64,000 nt of DNA, taken from contig CM054063.1 of the NCBI GenBank assembly GCA_028641055.1, forward strand, positions 49,973,827 to 50,037,826, in the 5' to 3' direction. The notes under the pieces are model-generated. The model was not told the DNA's origin. It made no database searches and worked only from the letters and a program-made list of their open reading frames with translations. Source of the stretch: Alopecurus myosuroides (lineage: Eukaryota; Streptophyta; Magnoliopsida; Poales; Poaceae). Every line of letters starts with the position of its first letter. Within the stretch, counting starts at the first letter, position 1. The translations under genes were made by a program, and so were the position numbers. Positions 1 through 12,762 of this stretch are shown one piece after another.

Positions 1-3000
1 CCCTCCCTCTGCTCACTGCTAACGTACGTACGTCCCGCGCGTGTCTACTTCCCTCTGTTCGCCAAATCGTTGCCCGTCGAGGTCGCTGGGATCGATTGAT
101 GTCCGCTGCGTCGACTGCAATCGTGCTTCCGTCAGTTTCGTCAGAGAAGCTGATACCTGGCCTTGTTGTCTGAAAAGAAAACCTTTCGGTATCTGAACCA
201 AAACAACAGCATCACCGCATCGGTTCAGTGCCTTCCGCACGCAAGCCAGCACGCGGGTTCGAGACCCCGCGGGCGCAAACCCCTTTTGCGATTTTTCTTC
301 CACGCGCAGGGGGTATGGTCCCACCCGTCATCGGCTCCCCCTGCCACGCCAGCGCAGTGGCCACGCTGGCCACCGGTCCCACGGATCAGTGGCTGTGGGT
401 AATAACAGCACGGTATCAAAACATTGCGGCGCATTTTTCTGAAATTCCAAAACCTTTTAAATAACAGAATTAATACACAAACTTCAAACCTTAATATCTT
501 TTATTCTGTAAATCCAATAAATACAAGTTTTGTATGTTTATTGATCCAGATTTTCTAATCTTTCCAAATAACCTATTTGTGTTCTGTTTTGAGTTTTCAA
601 AATGCATTTAAATTTCAAATTTGAATAATTCAAATGTAATTTGCAATTTCATAAATAATTCATACTATTTCCAAATAAGTCAAATAAAATATGTTTTTCA
701 TACCATTTTGAATATCCTATTCAAATATAAAATTTGTTTTCTGGTTTGAATAACTTAAAATGCCTAAACATTTTAATCTTGTTTAAATTCAATTAAAACT
801 TGTTTAATATTGTTTAATTCATAGTTAAATAATCCTAAGTCCAATTTCAAAATGTGAAACATGTATTCCAACTAAAATTTGATAACCTTTTCAAATATCA
901 ACTTTATTATTTGTTTTGAACAATTTAAATGGTTGAAAACAACAAATACTTGTGTGTCACCTTTAAGGCACCCAAAAATTCCCTAAGTTAATAATAAAAT
1001 TCTAAATTGCTACACCCTATCTTAATTTGATTCTAATGTTGTTATTTGTTGTTATTTTGTTGTTATCGTCATGCATGCATCATGCTAACAACTCTCACAT
1101 AATAATTTAATTGTAATCATTTGTTTCCACTTATTTCAATGAATCTTTCCATATGCAATCCAATTGCATATGGGTCCAATTAAATTGTGTTATCTTGTCA
1201 AGTAGTTTATTTTGATGCATCTATTAACATGACATGCATCATCCCATGTTTGTGCACCTATGCCATGATAATGATTGTTTATTTCTGCCTTGTTTGTTTG
1301 CTTCTTCTCGGATAAACGACGACGTTGAAACCGACGATACTTACGACACCCCTTCTAAGGATTTAGCTCAGTACCAGGCTACTGGGTTTGCAGGCAAGTT
1401 ATCACTCACATGAACCATTGTGTTCCTTTCAACATTGGTTACCGATACTTTCCGTTGTTCTTTTCTGCTAGCCTTAGTAGTAGCTGTTTCTGTTACGAAC
1501 CCATCACATGAATCCCTTAACCTTGATATTGCCTCACCTCCACTCCTATCACCCCTTGGTTGAGCCAGTGTCTTACTAGCATGCTTAGGTTGTTTTGCTC
1601 GAGTCTGTTACCCGTTACTTTCAGTTACTATATTTCATTATGTTCTGGGGGCTCGATGTTTAATCAATCAATCAATCATGCTACTATTATTGTTAATAAT
1701 AATTTGATGATAAGGCACCGGTAGGAGCCCCTGTGTGGTTTTGAGGCCTGCTAGTGTCGACCCTAATAGGAAAAGGGTCTTGTCTACTGATCCATGATGA
1801 GCGCACTAACCGCATGTGGGAAGCGAGTATGGGCGCCCCCCTCAACTTGACCTGATTCGCATCTCGTCCAAATCGCCTCATTTATTTCGTGTTTTCCATT
1901 TGCCGCATGCATGTTTTTGCGAGCCCAGGCCAGGGTGGAACTTTTGTAGTCGGCATATAGGGGGACACGGTCTTAGAGTGCTATGAGGGTCCCTTTTCTT
2001 CGGGGCTTGATTAGCCGTGCGCCCAAGGTTCTTTGGGCTTGATGCGAAGAATGGTTGGTTGTGTAGAGTACCTCGCTTGGTGGGTTTGATTCCCATCTGG
2101 CGGGTTATTCTTGCGTGTACGGCCAAATTGGTGCAACCCTGCAGGGATAATCTTCTCGAGAAGCCGTGTTTTCCGCGGTTATGGATTACTTGGTGAAAGT
2201 ACTGGCTAACAAGTACTCAGGACAACTTAAACCTAATGATTAACAACTTTACACCCAATGATTAATAACTTGACTAGTAATAGGCTTATTGACACAATAA
2301 TTTGAACCATCATTATTTCAACTGTGTGAGTTATCCTCGGATTGCTTCTTTGGATAAGGGGCGAGATCCAGGATGGGTTTGTTTGAAGTTAACTTTCAGT
2401 TGATTACAATCCTCGATCTTATCTCCTTTCTGTTAGCCGGAAGTGGTAAAATCTCTGTAGTTGGTTAGTGCAGCCAGTTGCAGCATCTTTTATATCCCCT
2501 CTCTTCCGTTGAACCCAAGGCATCTGTGATTGGTGTTGACGGGTTACACTTTGGTGAACTGTGAGTCTTGCTTGCCAGTACGTTTATGTACTGACCCCTT
2601 TGGGGCTGTGGTTTCCGCAGACCTACGTTTCCGAGGATCTACATGGTGGCTACTACGTGGAGTATGACGAGACTGCTGACGAGTAGATAGCGGACCCGGG
2701 CAGGATCCGAGACTTCGTGGATGGGCTCCGTCTGTTTGTTTCCGGCCTCTTAGGCCTATTTGGTTCTTGTCTGTACTCAGACATGTTGAATGCTTCCGCT
2801 GTATTGTAACGATGTATTGTTGGGGCATGTGCCCTCTGAATGATTGTATTTGCTATCTCTGCTCTAATGAGAGCCAATTGCAACTTATTTCAATCTTTTG
2901 TGTCGTAGAGATCTGTTGTGATATCACTTGTTAAACGCCGTTGACGTACCATGTGTGTATGGTTTGAAGTACGTCGACGGAAGTGCCTTTGATCTCTAGT

Positions 3001-3159
3001 GGATAGTTTACATCGACGATGGAATAGCAGGGATTGTGTTGTCGCGCATAAGCGCAGGCCTACCAGGAAGCTGGGACGTGGGAGCAGTTATGCCCCATAA
3101 TCCAAGCATCTGCTATCCAGTTCGTACGGTGAGTATCCCCTAGAAGTCAGGGTGCGACA
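1..3159 (+). repeat. 5' LTR (3' two thirds) of a LARD-like Ty3 retrotransposon
   Basis: This stretch is repeated almost perfectly at 5721-8881 (offset 5720, then 5722 after a 2-bp indel near 630). It ends in GGTGCGACA and is followed directly by a tRNA-Met-type primer site, so it is the 5' LTR; its first ~1.5 kb lies outside the window. Reading both copies side by side I count roughly 15-18 substitutions in 3.16 kb, about 0.5 percent, so the insertion is recent. The LTR has a GC-rich block near 1-420, an AT-rich block near 420-1300 and a short AATC run near 1662. No convincing protein is encoded; the short ORFs are shared by both copies because they are LTR sequence. Confidence 0.93.
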
Positions 3160-3161
3160 AA

Positions 3162-3174
3162 TGGTATTAGAGCC
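3162..3174 (+). other. Primer binding site (tRNA-iMet type)
   Basis: TGGTATTAGAGCC begins two bases after the LTR end. It differs by one base from the common plant initiator-Met PBS (TGGTATCAGAGCC). This fixes the element's + orientation and the LTR boundary. Confidence 0.85.
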
Positions 3175-3638
3175 TGTCTGCCTGTAGGATCCCTTTTTAC
3201 TGGTCGCAGTTGAGTCTAGAAACTATTTTGTAGCTATGTAGGAAAAATGAAACGTGAGAGTAGGAATTCTGTTCTTTTTCTTCTTTCCCCACCCACCCTC
3301 CCTTTTCTGGTAAGGAAGTGTAACGTTGTTTTCCCTTCTCATCTGAACTTTCAAGTTAGGATTTCACGTATTCTGGTTTCTCTAGGATGGTTATATCTAC
3401 TAGACCATAGGAATGGAGGTGGTTGTGACATGATTTATCATGTTGCCTACTCACGATTGAGAACGGTGGCAAATAAGCCCCGGAAGCAGATCCTCTATTC
3501 CTTAAGCAGTAGATATTGATCCTTTAGAAGCCCGGATGGTTTTTTTTTTCCGTAGTACCTCAGGAGTTTTGGTCTCGTTTTTCCCGGTGTTGCTTCGTTA
3601 TCCTGTTCTTCTCAACATCCTTTTCGTCCGTTGAAATC

Positions 3639-3965
3639 TTGTTGTTGTTTTCCACTTCAATTCTTCTACCGGCGTCTAATCAAAGTTTCCCCGTGCATCT
3701 GCTAAACTCTATTCCAGCTAAAGTGTTGTTTCATACCGGAGCATCACATTCCTTTGTGTCAACAATCTTTTCCACAACATACAACCCAAATTCTGGTTCC
3801 ACTAAGCAATCAAAACTCTGTTCACTCCCCGGAATCTCAAATGTTGACTTCCAAGATAAGTAAGAACAATCCAATTCTAATGAGAGGCCACATATTCCTC
3901 GTTACTCTCATGTTGATGATTCTGACATTGATGTTATTCTTGGTGTTGCATTGATGTCAATAACT
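3639..3965 (+). pseudogene. Retrotransposon aspartic protease remnant
   Basis: The frame from 3639 reads KVLFHTGASHSFVST at 3719-3763, which matches the flap-proximal motif of plant Ty3 proteases, normally (V/A)LFDTGASHSF(I/V)S. The catalytic aspartate of DTG is replaced by histidine (HTG), so the enzyme would be dead even if made. A frameshift follows; a second frame near 3918-3950 gives DIDVILGV, matching the conserved DIILGMDWL end of the protease. Family by motif; the chromovirus (Tekay/Del-like) placement is an inference. Confidence 0.72.
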
Positions 3966-4029
3966 CTGTTCCACCATTCTAGCCAGATAATCTATTCTCC
4001 AAATGAATCAAGTTCCATTCAGCTATACA

Positions 4030-4200
4030 CCCTTGGTGCAAAATCTCTCCCCTTTACTTGAAAGTGTTCCGGTGGTTTGCTAATTCCCTGACGTCTATCC
4101 ACTGTGCACGATGTGTTTCACGTGTCACAGTTCAAGAGGATCTCCCCAAGAAGTTTCCGGACCTTTTCTTTTCTCAGTAGGAATCTCGGGGCGCGATTCC
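4030..4200 (+). pseudogene. Integrase C-terminal remnant
   Basis: Translation around 4096-4143 reads STVHDVFHVSQFKRIS, the well-known C-terminal VH(N/D)VFHVSQL motif of chromovirus integrases. It lies directly after the protease remnant, so RT, RNase H and the integrase catalytic core have been deleted between them. Other frames around it are broken. No start codon and no function are expected. Confidence 0.7.
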
Positions 4201-4217
4201 TTCAAGGGGGGGCGTTT

Positions 4218-7200
4218 AGTAACATCCCAAGTCTGAAAAATAGCCATTAGAATGTTTGCTCCCTGTTATTTTATGTTTTGCATCATGGCATCATGTTGAT
4301 TGCAATTGTTTTGTTTGTTTTCCATTTGTTTTCCTCTGTTTTCAGTTGTTTTCCAACTGTTTTCATTTGTTTTCCTTTGTTTTCTATTTGAATTTCAAAC
4401 CAAAAATTCAAACCTTTTGTTTCATCCTTGTGATGTTACAATTTCTAAAATGATATTTCAAAATAAAACAATTATTTGTTTCCATTAAAGTGTGATTCCA
4501 AACTATTGTTTTATTTCTATAAAAATGCATCCAATAATCAAACCCTTTTCAAATTCAATTTGTTTTCCATTTGAAATTCCAAACAACATCCAAATAGTTG
4601 TTTCCAAATAAAAACCTTAATTGTTTCCAATTATCCCATAATGTTCAACTAATAAAATGGTGTTATAAATTCCACTAAGTCATCCCAGATTGGTTTTCAA
4701 ATTCAAAGCAAACCATCAACAGCACCTCATTTGGAAATTATCAAATAACAAACCATTCCAATGTTTCTAATCCAACTAATAACAGGGTTCACCCTATTAA
4801 ATTGTTGGTTCTAATCAATCATTTAATTTCCAATCATATTTAAAATTCAAATCAAGCCTCAAACAACAACCAATTTGAATTCATGCAAATTATAACACCA
4901 ATTTAATCAAGGGGTTATAAATTGCATAGGGGTTACCCTATTTAAAAGTTGGTTTTTATTAAAGTTCATTTAATAGATAAATGCATCTAATTTTGGTTAT
5001 CTTTTTCAAACAGCACAAAAACTTAACCATTTTTGAAATCCATCTTTGCTAACTGTTTGAAATTAACTTCACAATCACCCCCCTAATTTTCCTGGGATTT
5101 TTCCTAACCCTAAAGGCCTCCTTTTCTTCCAATTTTGTTTGCTACAAAAAAAAAAACAAAAAATTAACAAAAGAGAGAGGAGGCAGCAGCTAAACCCCCA
5201 GCCCATCCCCTAAGCCCACCTAATTTTCCCCACCTGGCCCAGTAACCCCTCACCCCTGTCGCTGTCATCTTCCTCGAGCTGATGTCACGCTGTACGATCG
5301 CCTCCTGCTCCGTTTGATCAACCTCTGCCCCGCTCGATGCCGCGCCGTACGAGCCCGGGGCCCCGATAAAACCTACACCCACCCAGCCTAGCCTAACCCT
5401 AGCTGCTCCATCTCTCCGCTCCTTCCCATCGCCGCCATCTTCCATCCCCTCTCTGCTAGCTCCCCTCCTCTGAATGTCTGCACAGAGCACCACCGCCGTC
5501 AGACCACACCTAGCTCCGATCGCCGCACCCGTCTCGAGGAACAACGGGGTACGGGAATGGAACCGCGGCAGTCTCGGGAGTCTCCCCGCCCCCTCGTCGC
5601 TTGCCGGGAGGGACCACGGAGTCCGCGCCGTCGACGGCAAGGCTCGCCGTGGCTGAACCTCGCCGCAGCCGCGCCCCCTCCATCTGCACTCGATGTGAGC
5701 CTCTGCTCCTCCTTCCCTCTCCCTCCCTCTGCTCACTGCTAACGTACGTACGTCCCGCGCGTGTCTACTTCCCTCTGTTCGCCAAATCGTTGCCCGTCGA
5801 GGTCGCTGGGATCGATTGATGTCCGCTGCGTCGACTGCAATCGTGCTTCCGTCAGTTTCGTCAGAGAAGCTGATACCTGGCCTTGTTGTCTGAAAAGAAA
5901 ACCTTTCGGTATCTGAACCAAAACAACAGCATCACCGCATCGGTTCAGTGCCTTCCGCACGCAAGCCAGCACACGGGTTCGAGACCCCGCGGGCGCAAAC
6001 CCCTTTTGAGATTTTTCTTCCACGCGCAGGGGGTATGGTCCCACCCGTCATCGGCTCCCCCTGCCACGCCAGCGCAGTGGCCACGCTGGCCACCGGTCCC
6101 ACGGATCAGTGGCTGTGGGTAATAACAGCACGGTATCAAAACATTGCGGCGCATTTTTCTGAAATTCCAAAACCTTTTAAATAACAGAATTAATACACAA
6201 ACTTCAAACCTTAATATCTTTTATTCTGTAAATCCAATAAATACAAGTTTTGTATGTTTATTGATCCAAATTTTCTAATCTTTCCAAATAACCTATTTGT
6301 GTTCTGTTTTGAGTTTTCAAAATGCATTTAAATTTCAAATTTGAATAATTCAAATGTAATTTGCAATAATTCATAAATAATTCATACTATTTCCAAATAA
6401 GTCAAATAAAATATGTTTTTCATACCATTTTGAATATCCTATTCAAATATAAAATTTGTTTTCTGGTTTGAATAACTTAAAATGCCTAAACATTTTAATC
6501 TTGTTTAAATTCAATTAAAACTTGTTTAATATTGTTTAATTCATAGTTAAATAATCCTAAGTCCAATTTCAAAATGTGAAACATGTATTCCAACTAAAAT
6601 TTGATAACCTTTTCAAATATCAACTTTATTATTTGTTTTGAACAATTTAAATGGTTGAAAACAACAAATACTTGTGTGTCACCTTTAAGGCACCCAAAAA
6701 TTCCCTAAGTTAATAATAAAATTCTAAATTGCTACACCCTATCTTAATTTGATTCTAATGTTGTTATTTGTTGTTATTTTGTTGTTATCGTCATGCATGC
6801 ATCATGCTAACAACTCTCACATAATAATTTAATTGTAATCATTTGTTTCCACTTATTTCAATGAATCTTTCCATATGCAATCCAATTGCATATGGGTCCA
6901 ATTAAATTGTGTTATCTTGTCAAGTAGTTTATTTTGATGCATCTATTAACATGACATGCATCATCCCATGTTTGTGCACCTATGCCATGATAATGATTGT
7001 TTATTTCTGCCTTGTTTGTTTGCTTCTTCTCGGATAAACGACGACGTTGAAACCGACGATACTTACGACACCCCTTCTAAGGATTTAGCTCAGTACCAGG
7101 CTACTGGGTTTGCAGGCAAGTTATCACTCACATGAACCATTGTGTTCCTTTCAACATTGGTTACCGATACTTTCCGTTGTTCTTTTCTGCTAGCCTTAGT

Positions 7201-8881
7201 AGTAGCTGTTTCTGTTACGAACCCATCACATGAATCCCTTAACCTTGATATTGCCTCACCTCCACTCCTATCACCCCTTGGTTGAGCCAGTGTCTTACTA
7301 GCATGCTTAGGTTGTTTTGCTCGAGTCTGTTACCCGTTACTTTCAGTTACTATATTTCATTATGTTCTGGGGGCTCGATGTTTAATCAATCAATCAATCA
7401 TGCTACTATTATTGTTAATAATAATTTGATGATAAGGCACCGGTAGGAGCCCCTGTGTGGTTTTGAGGCCTGCTAGTGTCGACCCTAATAGGAAAAGGGT
7501 CTTGTCTACTGATCCATGATGAGCGCACTAACCGCATGTGGGAAGCGAGTATGGGCGCCCCCCTCAACTTGACCTGATTCGCATCTCGTCCAAATCGCCT
7601 CATTTAGTTCATGTTTTCCATTTGCCGCATGCATGTTTTTGCGAGCCCAGGCCAGGGTGGAACTTTTGTAGTCGGCATATAGGGGGACACGGTCTTAGAG
7701 TGCTATGAGGGTCCCTTTTCTTCGGGGCTTGATTAGCCGTGCGCCCAAGGTTCTTTGGGCTTGATGCGAAGAATGGTTGGTTGTGTAGAGTACCTCGCTT
7801 GGTGGGTTTGATTCCCATCTGGCGGGTTATTCTTGCGTGTACGGCCAAATTGGTGCAACCCTGCAGGGATAATCTTCTCGAGAAGCCGTGTTTTCCGCGG
7901 CTATGGATTACTTGGTGAAAGTACTGGCTAACAAGTACTCAGGACAACTTAAACCTAATGATTAACAACTTTACACCCAATGATTAATAACTTGACTAGT
8001 AATAGGCTTATTGACACAATAATTTGAACCATCGTTATTTCAACTGTGTGAGTTATCCTCGGATTGCTTCTTTGGATAAGGGGCGAGATCCAGGATGGGT
8101 TTGTTTGAAGTTATCTTTCAGTTGGTTACAATCCTCGATCTTATCTCCTTTCTGTTAGCCGGAAGTGGTAGAATCTCGTTAGTTGGTTAGTGCAGCCAGT
8201 TGCAGCATCTTTTATATCCCCTCTCTTCCGTTGAACCCAAGGCATCTATGATTGGTGTTGACGGGTTACACTTTGGTGAACTGTGAGTCTTGCTTGCCAG
8301 TACGTTTATGTACTGACCCCTTTGGGGCTGTGGTTTCCGCAGACCTACGTTTCCGAGGATCTACATGGTGGCTACTACGTGGAGTATGACGAGACTGCTG
8401 ACGAGTAGATAGCGGACCCGGGCAGGATCCGAGACTTCGTGGATGGGCTCCGTCTGTTTGTTTCCGGCCTCTTAGGCCTATTTGGTTCTTGTCTGTACTC
8501 AGACATGTTGAATGCTTCCGCTGTATTGTAACGATGTATTGTTGGGGCATGTGCCCTCTGAATGATTGTATTTGCTATCTCTGCTCTAATGAGAGCCAAT
8601 TGCAACTTATTTCAATCTTTTGTGTCGTAGAGATCTGTTGTGATATCACTTGTTAAACGCCGTTAACGTACCATGTGTGTATGGTTTGAAGTACGTCGAC
8701 GGAAGTGCCTTTGATCTCTAGTGGATAGTTTACATCGACGATGGAATAGCAGGGCTTGTGTTGTCGCGCATAAGCGCAGGCCTACCAGGAAGCTGGGACG
8801 TGGGAGCAGTTATGCCCCATAATCCAAGCATCTGCTATCCAGTTCGTACGGTGAGTATCCCCTAGAAGTCAGGGTGCGACA
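4218..8881 (+). repeat. 3' LTR (complete, about 4.66 kb) of the LARD-like Ty3 element
   Basis: It begins just after the purine tract at TAACATCCCAAG (start uncertain by about 3 bp) and ends GGTGCGACA at 8881. Its 5721-8881 part matches 1-3159. The LTR is over four times longer than the interior, as in LARD-type derivatives. A possible promoter sits at 5365-5373 (GATAAAACC), followed by a CT-rich, plant-leader-like segment from about 5395; this is a weak call. A 190-codon minus frame at 5164-5736 has no recognisable domain. The target-site duplicate cannot be checked because the left end is outside the window. Confidence 0.92.
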
Positions 8882-10630
8882 GCACTGACCGCACGACTGG
8901 TGGTAGCGGTGACGCCGCCCTGACGACCGATGAGAAGAAGAAGGCTCGGGCGCCAAGGAAGGATCGTACGCCACAAGTGCTCGCCAACGTCACTGATACA
9001 ATCACCGAGGTCTCGCCGAGTGGCCTACCATTGGCGCCTCGAACGGTTGCCTCAGGGTACAACATGCAACTAGGGTGCATCGTGCGGGAAAGCATGTCGA
9101 TCAACACGACGGACCTTAGAAGCAGCGACAACACGGCTTTGGTAGAAATGCTCCTAAAGAAGCTTCACAATCGATACACGTTCCCGGAGCCATTCAATAA
9201 AAGGGCAGACTCTTTATCCATCACGAAGATAAGCACCGCCTTGAGCAACTGGAGATCCCTGGTGAAGAAGAATATTATGGAAGGTAAAAGCTGGAAGGAG
9301 ATAAGTCGCAAAGAGCCGACGCTCGTGAAAGAAGACTTCGACATACTGAAGTCGTACGTAAACACTGAGGAGTGTAAAAAATGGAACGAATGGGGGAGGA
9401 AAATGCGGGACCAAAACATAGGGGTCCAACATTGCGGAAGCGGCGGTTACCAAGGGAAACAACCCGTTTGGGAGAAGGAGGACCGCGAAATGGAACGTCT
9501 CGGAAAAGATAACCCCTGGCACAAAATCATGGATTTACAGGTTAGGAACTTTGTCCGGTCCCGGTACTTCTTAGACTGGAAACCGGGGGAATTCGTGACA
9601 AAAGACCAGGCCGTGAAGGATTTCGAGAAATTATTGGTAAGGACAGATATATCTCAGGTACATCTATATTGCATTGATCTAATTAGATAATGAAGCCAAA
9701 TGGGCTCACCTTAATTTCCTTTTGTCCGAAGGAGGATGAGTTGCGGAAGGATAGTACGGCTGGACCGTCGTTCGAAGGGTCGACGGAACGGTGGGACACG
9801 CCTTTCAACAGGGCGACGAACACATACAAGAAAATACCGTTGGAGGACCCGCCGACGTCAGCTGGCCGTATGTCCGGATTTGGGCTAAACATGAAGGTAG
9901 CCGATTACTACGCATCAGACGCCAAGTCGTCGAGAAAGGAGAGGAAGACGACGACGACTAAGGATAAAGCCGAGGTCTAGGAGCTGAAGAAGAAGGTGGC
10001 GTTTCTAGAAAAGAAACTTGAGACCGGAAGTGCGATAGTGGACCCCGACAAGCTAAACTAGTTAGTGGATGAGAGGCTCCGGCAAGTCATCCCCCCTGGG
10101 TTGATGGAGGGGTTAGCTGCTTGGAATGCGGGGGTTCAAAGGGGGCCGATCCAACTGCCCAGCTTCGTCGGCAGCAACTCAAGCATGAACCAACAAGTGC
10201 CGCCGGAATAGGTGACCTCACAGACGCTGCTCCTTCTGGTCGCATCGACGCCCCCTTCCGCAGCAGTGCCAAAGAATGATGGGACGGTCGCCGAGACCGG
10301 CGCCCTTGTCTCGACACCCGCCGAGCTCGATGCGATCACCAAGGTAACTAATTAGTTAGTCGTGATCTGCGCCATATTCCTTAACTATGCCTTTCATGAT
10401 GACTGTCATCTCATGATGCCCGACATGTTTCCCAACAGGACGAACCTTGCATACTCCTGCATCGTGTGGTGCCCGGCGGAGAGTTGGTGGATGTTGCTAC
10501 CGGCACTATTATACACCCCAAGGAACGCACTATGCACCACTCTCGAATGGACGAGAATATGATGAAGGTGAAGTTTGCCAATGTAGTGCCGGAGTTTCGC
10601 GACGTCCTCCCCCTTTCAACCTCTAGGCTG
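8882..10630 (+). pseudogene. CACTA-1 TNPA-like (plant transposase Ptta/En/Spm) ORF, broken
   Basis: The open frame from 8882 continues through 9657, where TCTCAG|GTACAT is a good splice donor. It includes GSGGYQGKQPVWEKED near 9437-9484 and a following FVRSRYF segment, typical of the Transposase_24 (Ptta/En/Spm) family. A second exon from about 9732 carries in-frame TAG codons (near 9978, 10058 and 10209). After a third acceptor near 10438 comes a DVATGTIIHP-type segment usual in the end of this domain, with frame breaks after 10630. The N-terminus is removed by the LTR element. Role in an intact element: DNA-binding accessory transposition protein. Here it is a pseudogene. Confidence 0.78.
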
Positions 10631-11405
10631 TGACGAGGAGGAAAACTTGGTCCTTGGAGACTGCACCACATGAGTGATGAAATGAGCGAAGAGCCAGATT
10701 CGTCTTGGGGGGGTGGGGGGTCTTCTGATCAAGCGCAACATCAGCGCCACCTCCCCTATGGCCCCGCCCAATAAGATCGTCCGGCCCACGAAGCAAAGAG
10801 CCCTCCAGACAGTACCCAAGGTCGTCGCCCCTCAGAATGACAGTCGTCGCCACCACCACCCAGAAGGAACCGGCGGTCGTTGCCACCACCGCACGCCACC
10901 AACAGTTGTTGGGAAAGATGCTGCAACGACCGGCCAAAAGATCAAAGGCAGTTGTGCCTCAACCGCCGGCGTCGCAGCCGCCACCACCCAAGGACGTGGA
11001 CATGGCGCTTGCTGGAGACGGTGTCGATGACTATGATTATGATGATGACAATGTCGACATCAATTCCTACCTCAACACGAGCTGCAGCCAAGATAGGTAC
11101 ATGCCTGCTATGGATCGTGACGATGAAGCCTTCCACAGTCATGACGATCAACCTAGGCGTACTGAAATCTCGCAGGTCGCAACGCCTGACCTTCCAGCAG
11201 GGTACAGTATTCAGCCCTGGCACACTGCATAAGACAGTCCTAGGGGCGCCCCGAGCACCCCCAGCAGCACCCCCACTAGTACCCCCCAGCTCCCACAGCA
11301 GATCAAGACACCGCCAGCAAGAAGAAGGCTAGGAAGAGAAGTGGTAAAAATGGCCAACCTAATAAGATCTTGGCCGACGCCGTGGTATGACCCCGTAAGG
11401 ATGGC
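10630..11405 (+). pseudogene. Low-complexity linker of the CACTA-1 ORF2 protein
   Basis: A Pro/Gln/Arg-rich stretch, out of frame in several places, followed near 11020-11060 by an Asp/Tyr-rich run (DDYDYDDDN) and a further proline-rich part (PPAAPP) near 11250-11300. It joins the TNPA-like half to the protease-like half. It shows no domain I recognise. Confidence 0.5.
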
Positions 11406-12310
11406 TTGACCCAGTTGCATGAAGTTGGCCAACCGATATTGTCTCCTGACGAGATACAGGTGGCATTTGGACCAATGCTCACTTTGCAGAATATTATCGT
11501 GATGCTAGAGGGCCTCCTTAAAGACGAGTGTCCAAATTACCCGGTGTTTGTGGTCAAGGTGCTAGAGGGCCCGGACATCGTCCATGAAGACCCCGCGGAA
11601 CTGTTCTTCATAGCGTACGAGGATATCATCAATCTTTTTCACTCGAGACGGCTGGACTATAACTTGGTCCGCCTATATGCGCTCAGTGCTCAGCTGCAGA
11701 TCCAGCGAGAGCTACCCCTGTGCGTTGTGGTAGCGGATCCCTACTACATGCGTGATAGCCAGCTGGCGGAAGGATCAAGTACATGGACCAAGGCAGCGAA
11801 GTACCTCGAGAGCTTCATGTTGAGAAACAGTGAGAAGAGGGACATTCTTTTGCCTTTCTTTCCCGAGTAAGTACACATCCGCTCGCGGCCGTCGTAGCTA
11901 ATGTTTTTTTTCTAGATTTCATCCATTGCTTATCCTTGTTTCAATTGCATGTGTTGAGCAAGGACACAGACTGCATACTCATCGTGCTTTGCCCAAAGTG
12001 GTCAGTACTTCGACTCGTCGAATACAACGAATAGGAAAGACTACACCAGAATATGGGGTGTTCTCGATGAGGCTATCAATGGCTACGCCCAAAATGGAGG
12101 CACTTTCGAAAAGAAACAAGAATGAATCAGGCCGGCTACTGGCAAATACGGGTTCAGGCACGTGACCGAGTTCCCCTGCATCAAGCAGCCGGCTTGGAGC
12201 ACGAAGGAGGCCTTCTATGCCCTCCATAACCTTAAAGGGATTTCCGCGATGCAAATAACTTCAATCAGCCTGCTAATGGCGGGGGAAATCTCACAAGATG
12301 ATCTTATTTA
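11406..12310 (+). pseudogene. Ulp1/C48-like protease-derived domain of CACTA-1, degenerate
   Basis: The frame 11406-11870 reads an LF..RRLDYNLVRLYAL segment like the lead-in to the Ulp1-type fold found in grass CACTA ORFs. The next exon (about 11950-12280) gives CILIVLCPKW, then DYTRIWGVLDEAING, then FPCIKQPAW, in frames broken by an indel and a stop near 12123. In an active C48 protease the first block would be HW and the last would contain CG..C; here neither the His nor that Cys is visible, so catalysis is unlikely. It may act as a scaffold in the family, or simply be decayed. Confidence 0.62.
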
Positions 12311-12762
12311 AGACTTTCATCGCATCAAAGTCAAGTTGTCGGAGATAATCATTGAAGATGTCAACAAAAAAGGGGGGGTCCTTAAACAATCCCATAGGGT
12401 TATGCCAGAGGGATATCCAGGAACGTCTAGAGCGGCAGGTTGATCGTAGGACATGGATGACGAAAGACTTATTTAAGCCATTTCCGGCGCCGCTCACCTT
12501 GTTTCCGCCGCGGAAGAGGTCTCATTGATCGAGGTGTGCCTAGCTACTACTACTTTGTTTAACAAAACTTGCTTAATTCGCTCGAAACTTAGGCCTAGCT
12601 GTTGTTGGCTTGAACTTATGCTTAGTTAGCTTGAACTTGTGTGATATCAATGTTGTATATGTTTGAGGTTTATTATTGTTTCCTTGCTCTACTTTTTGTG
12701 AACATATATGCCTTAGCTGTTTTTGCATTACTTAGTAATATACCTTGTGTCTATCTATATAG

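Larger units (their letters stand above)
3160..4217 (+). mobile_element. Gutted internal domain of the LARD-like Ty3 element
   Basis: Only about 1.06 kb lies between the two LTRs, against 4 to 6 kb in an autonomous Ty3 element. It holds the primer site, a broken protease piece and a short piece of the integrase C-terminus, then a purine tract (3'-most AAGGGGGGG at 4204-4212). Gag, reverse transcriptase, RNase H and the integrase core are absent. The element must have been copied by enzymes supplied in trans. The stretch 3175-3638 has no recognisable coding content. Confidence 0.85.

Noticed and set aside
256..266. GGTTCGAGACC, a tRNA B-box-like word in the LTR (also at 5976-5986)
   Set aside because: No acceptor stem, A box or cloverleaf can be folded around it; it is LTR sequence shared by both copies.
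1693..2828. Several minus-strand ORFs repeated at 7415-8550
   Set aside because: They recur only because the LTR is duplicated; composition and codon use do not look coding.
5164..5736. 190-codon minus-strand frame in the 3' LTR
   Set aside because: GC-rich stretch with low-complexity Arg/Gly composition and no domain; the long frame is expected by chance in such sequence.
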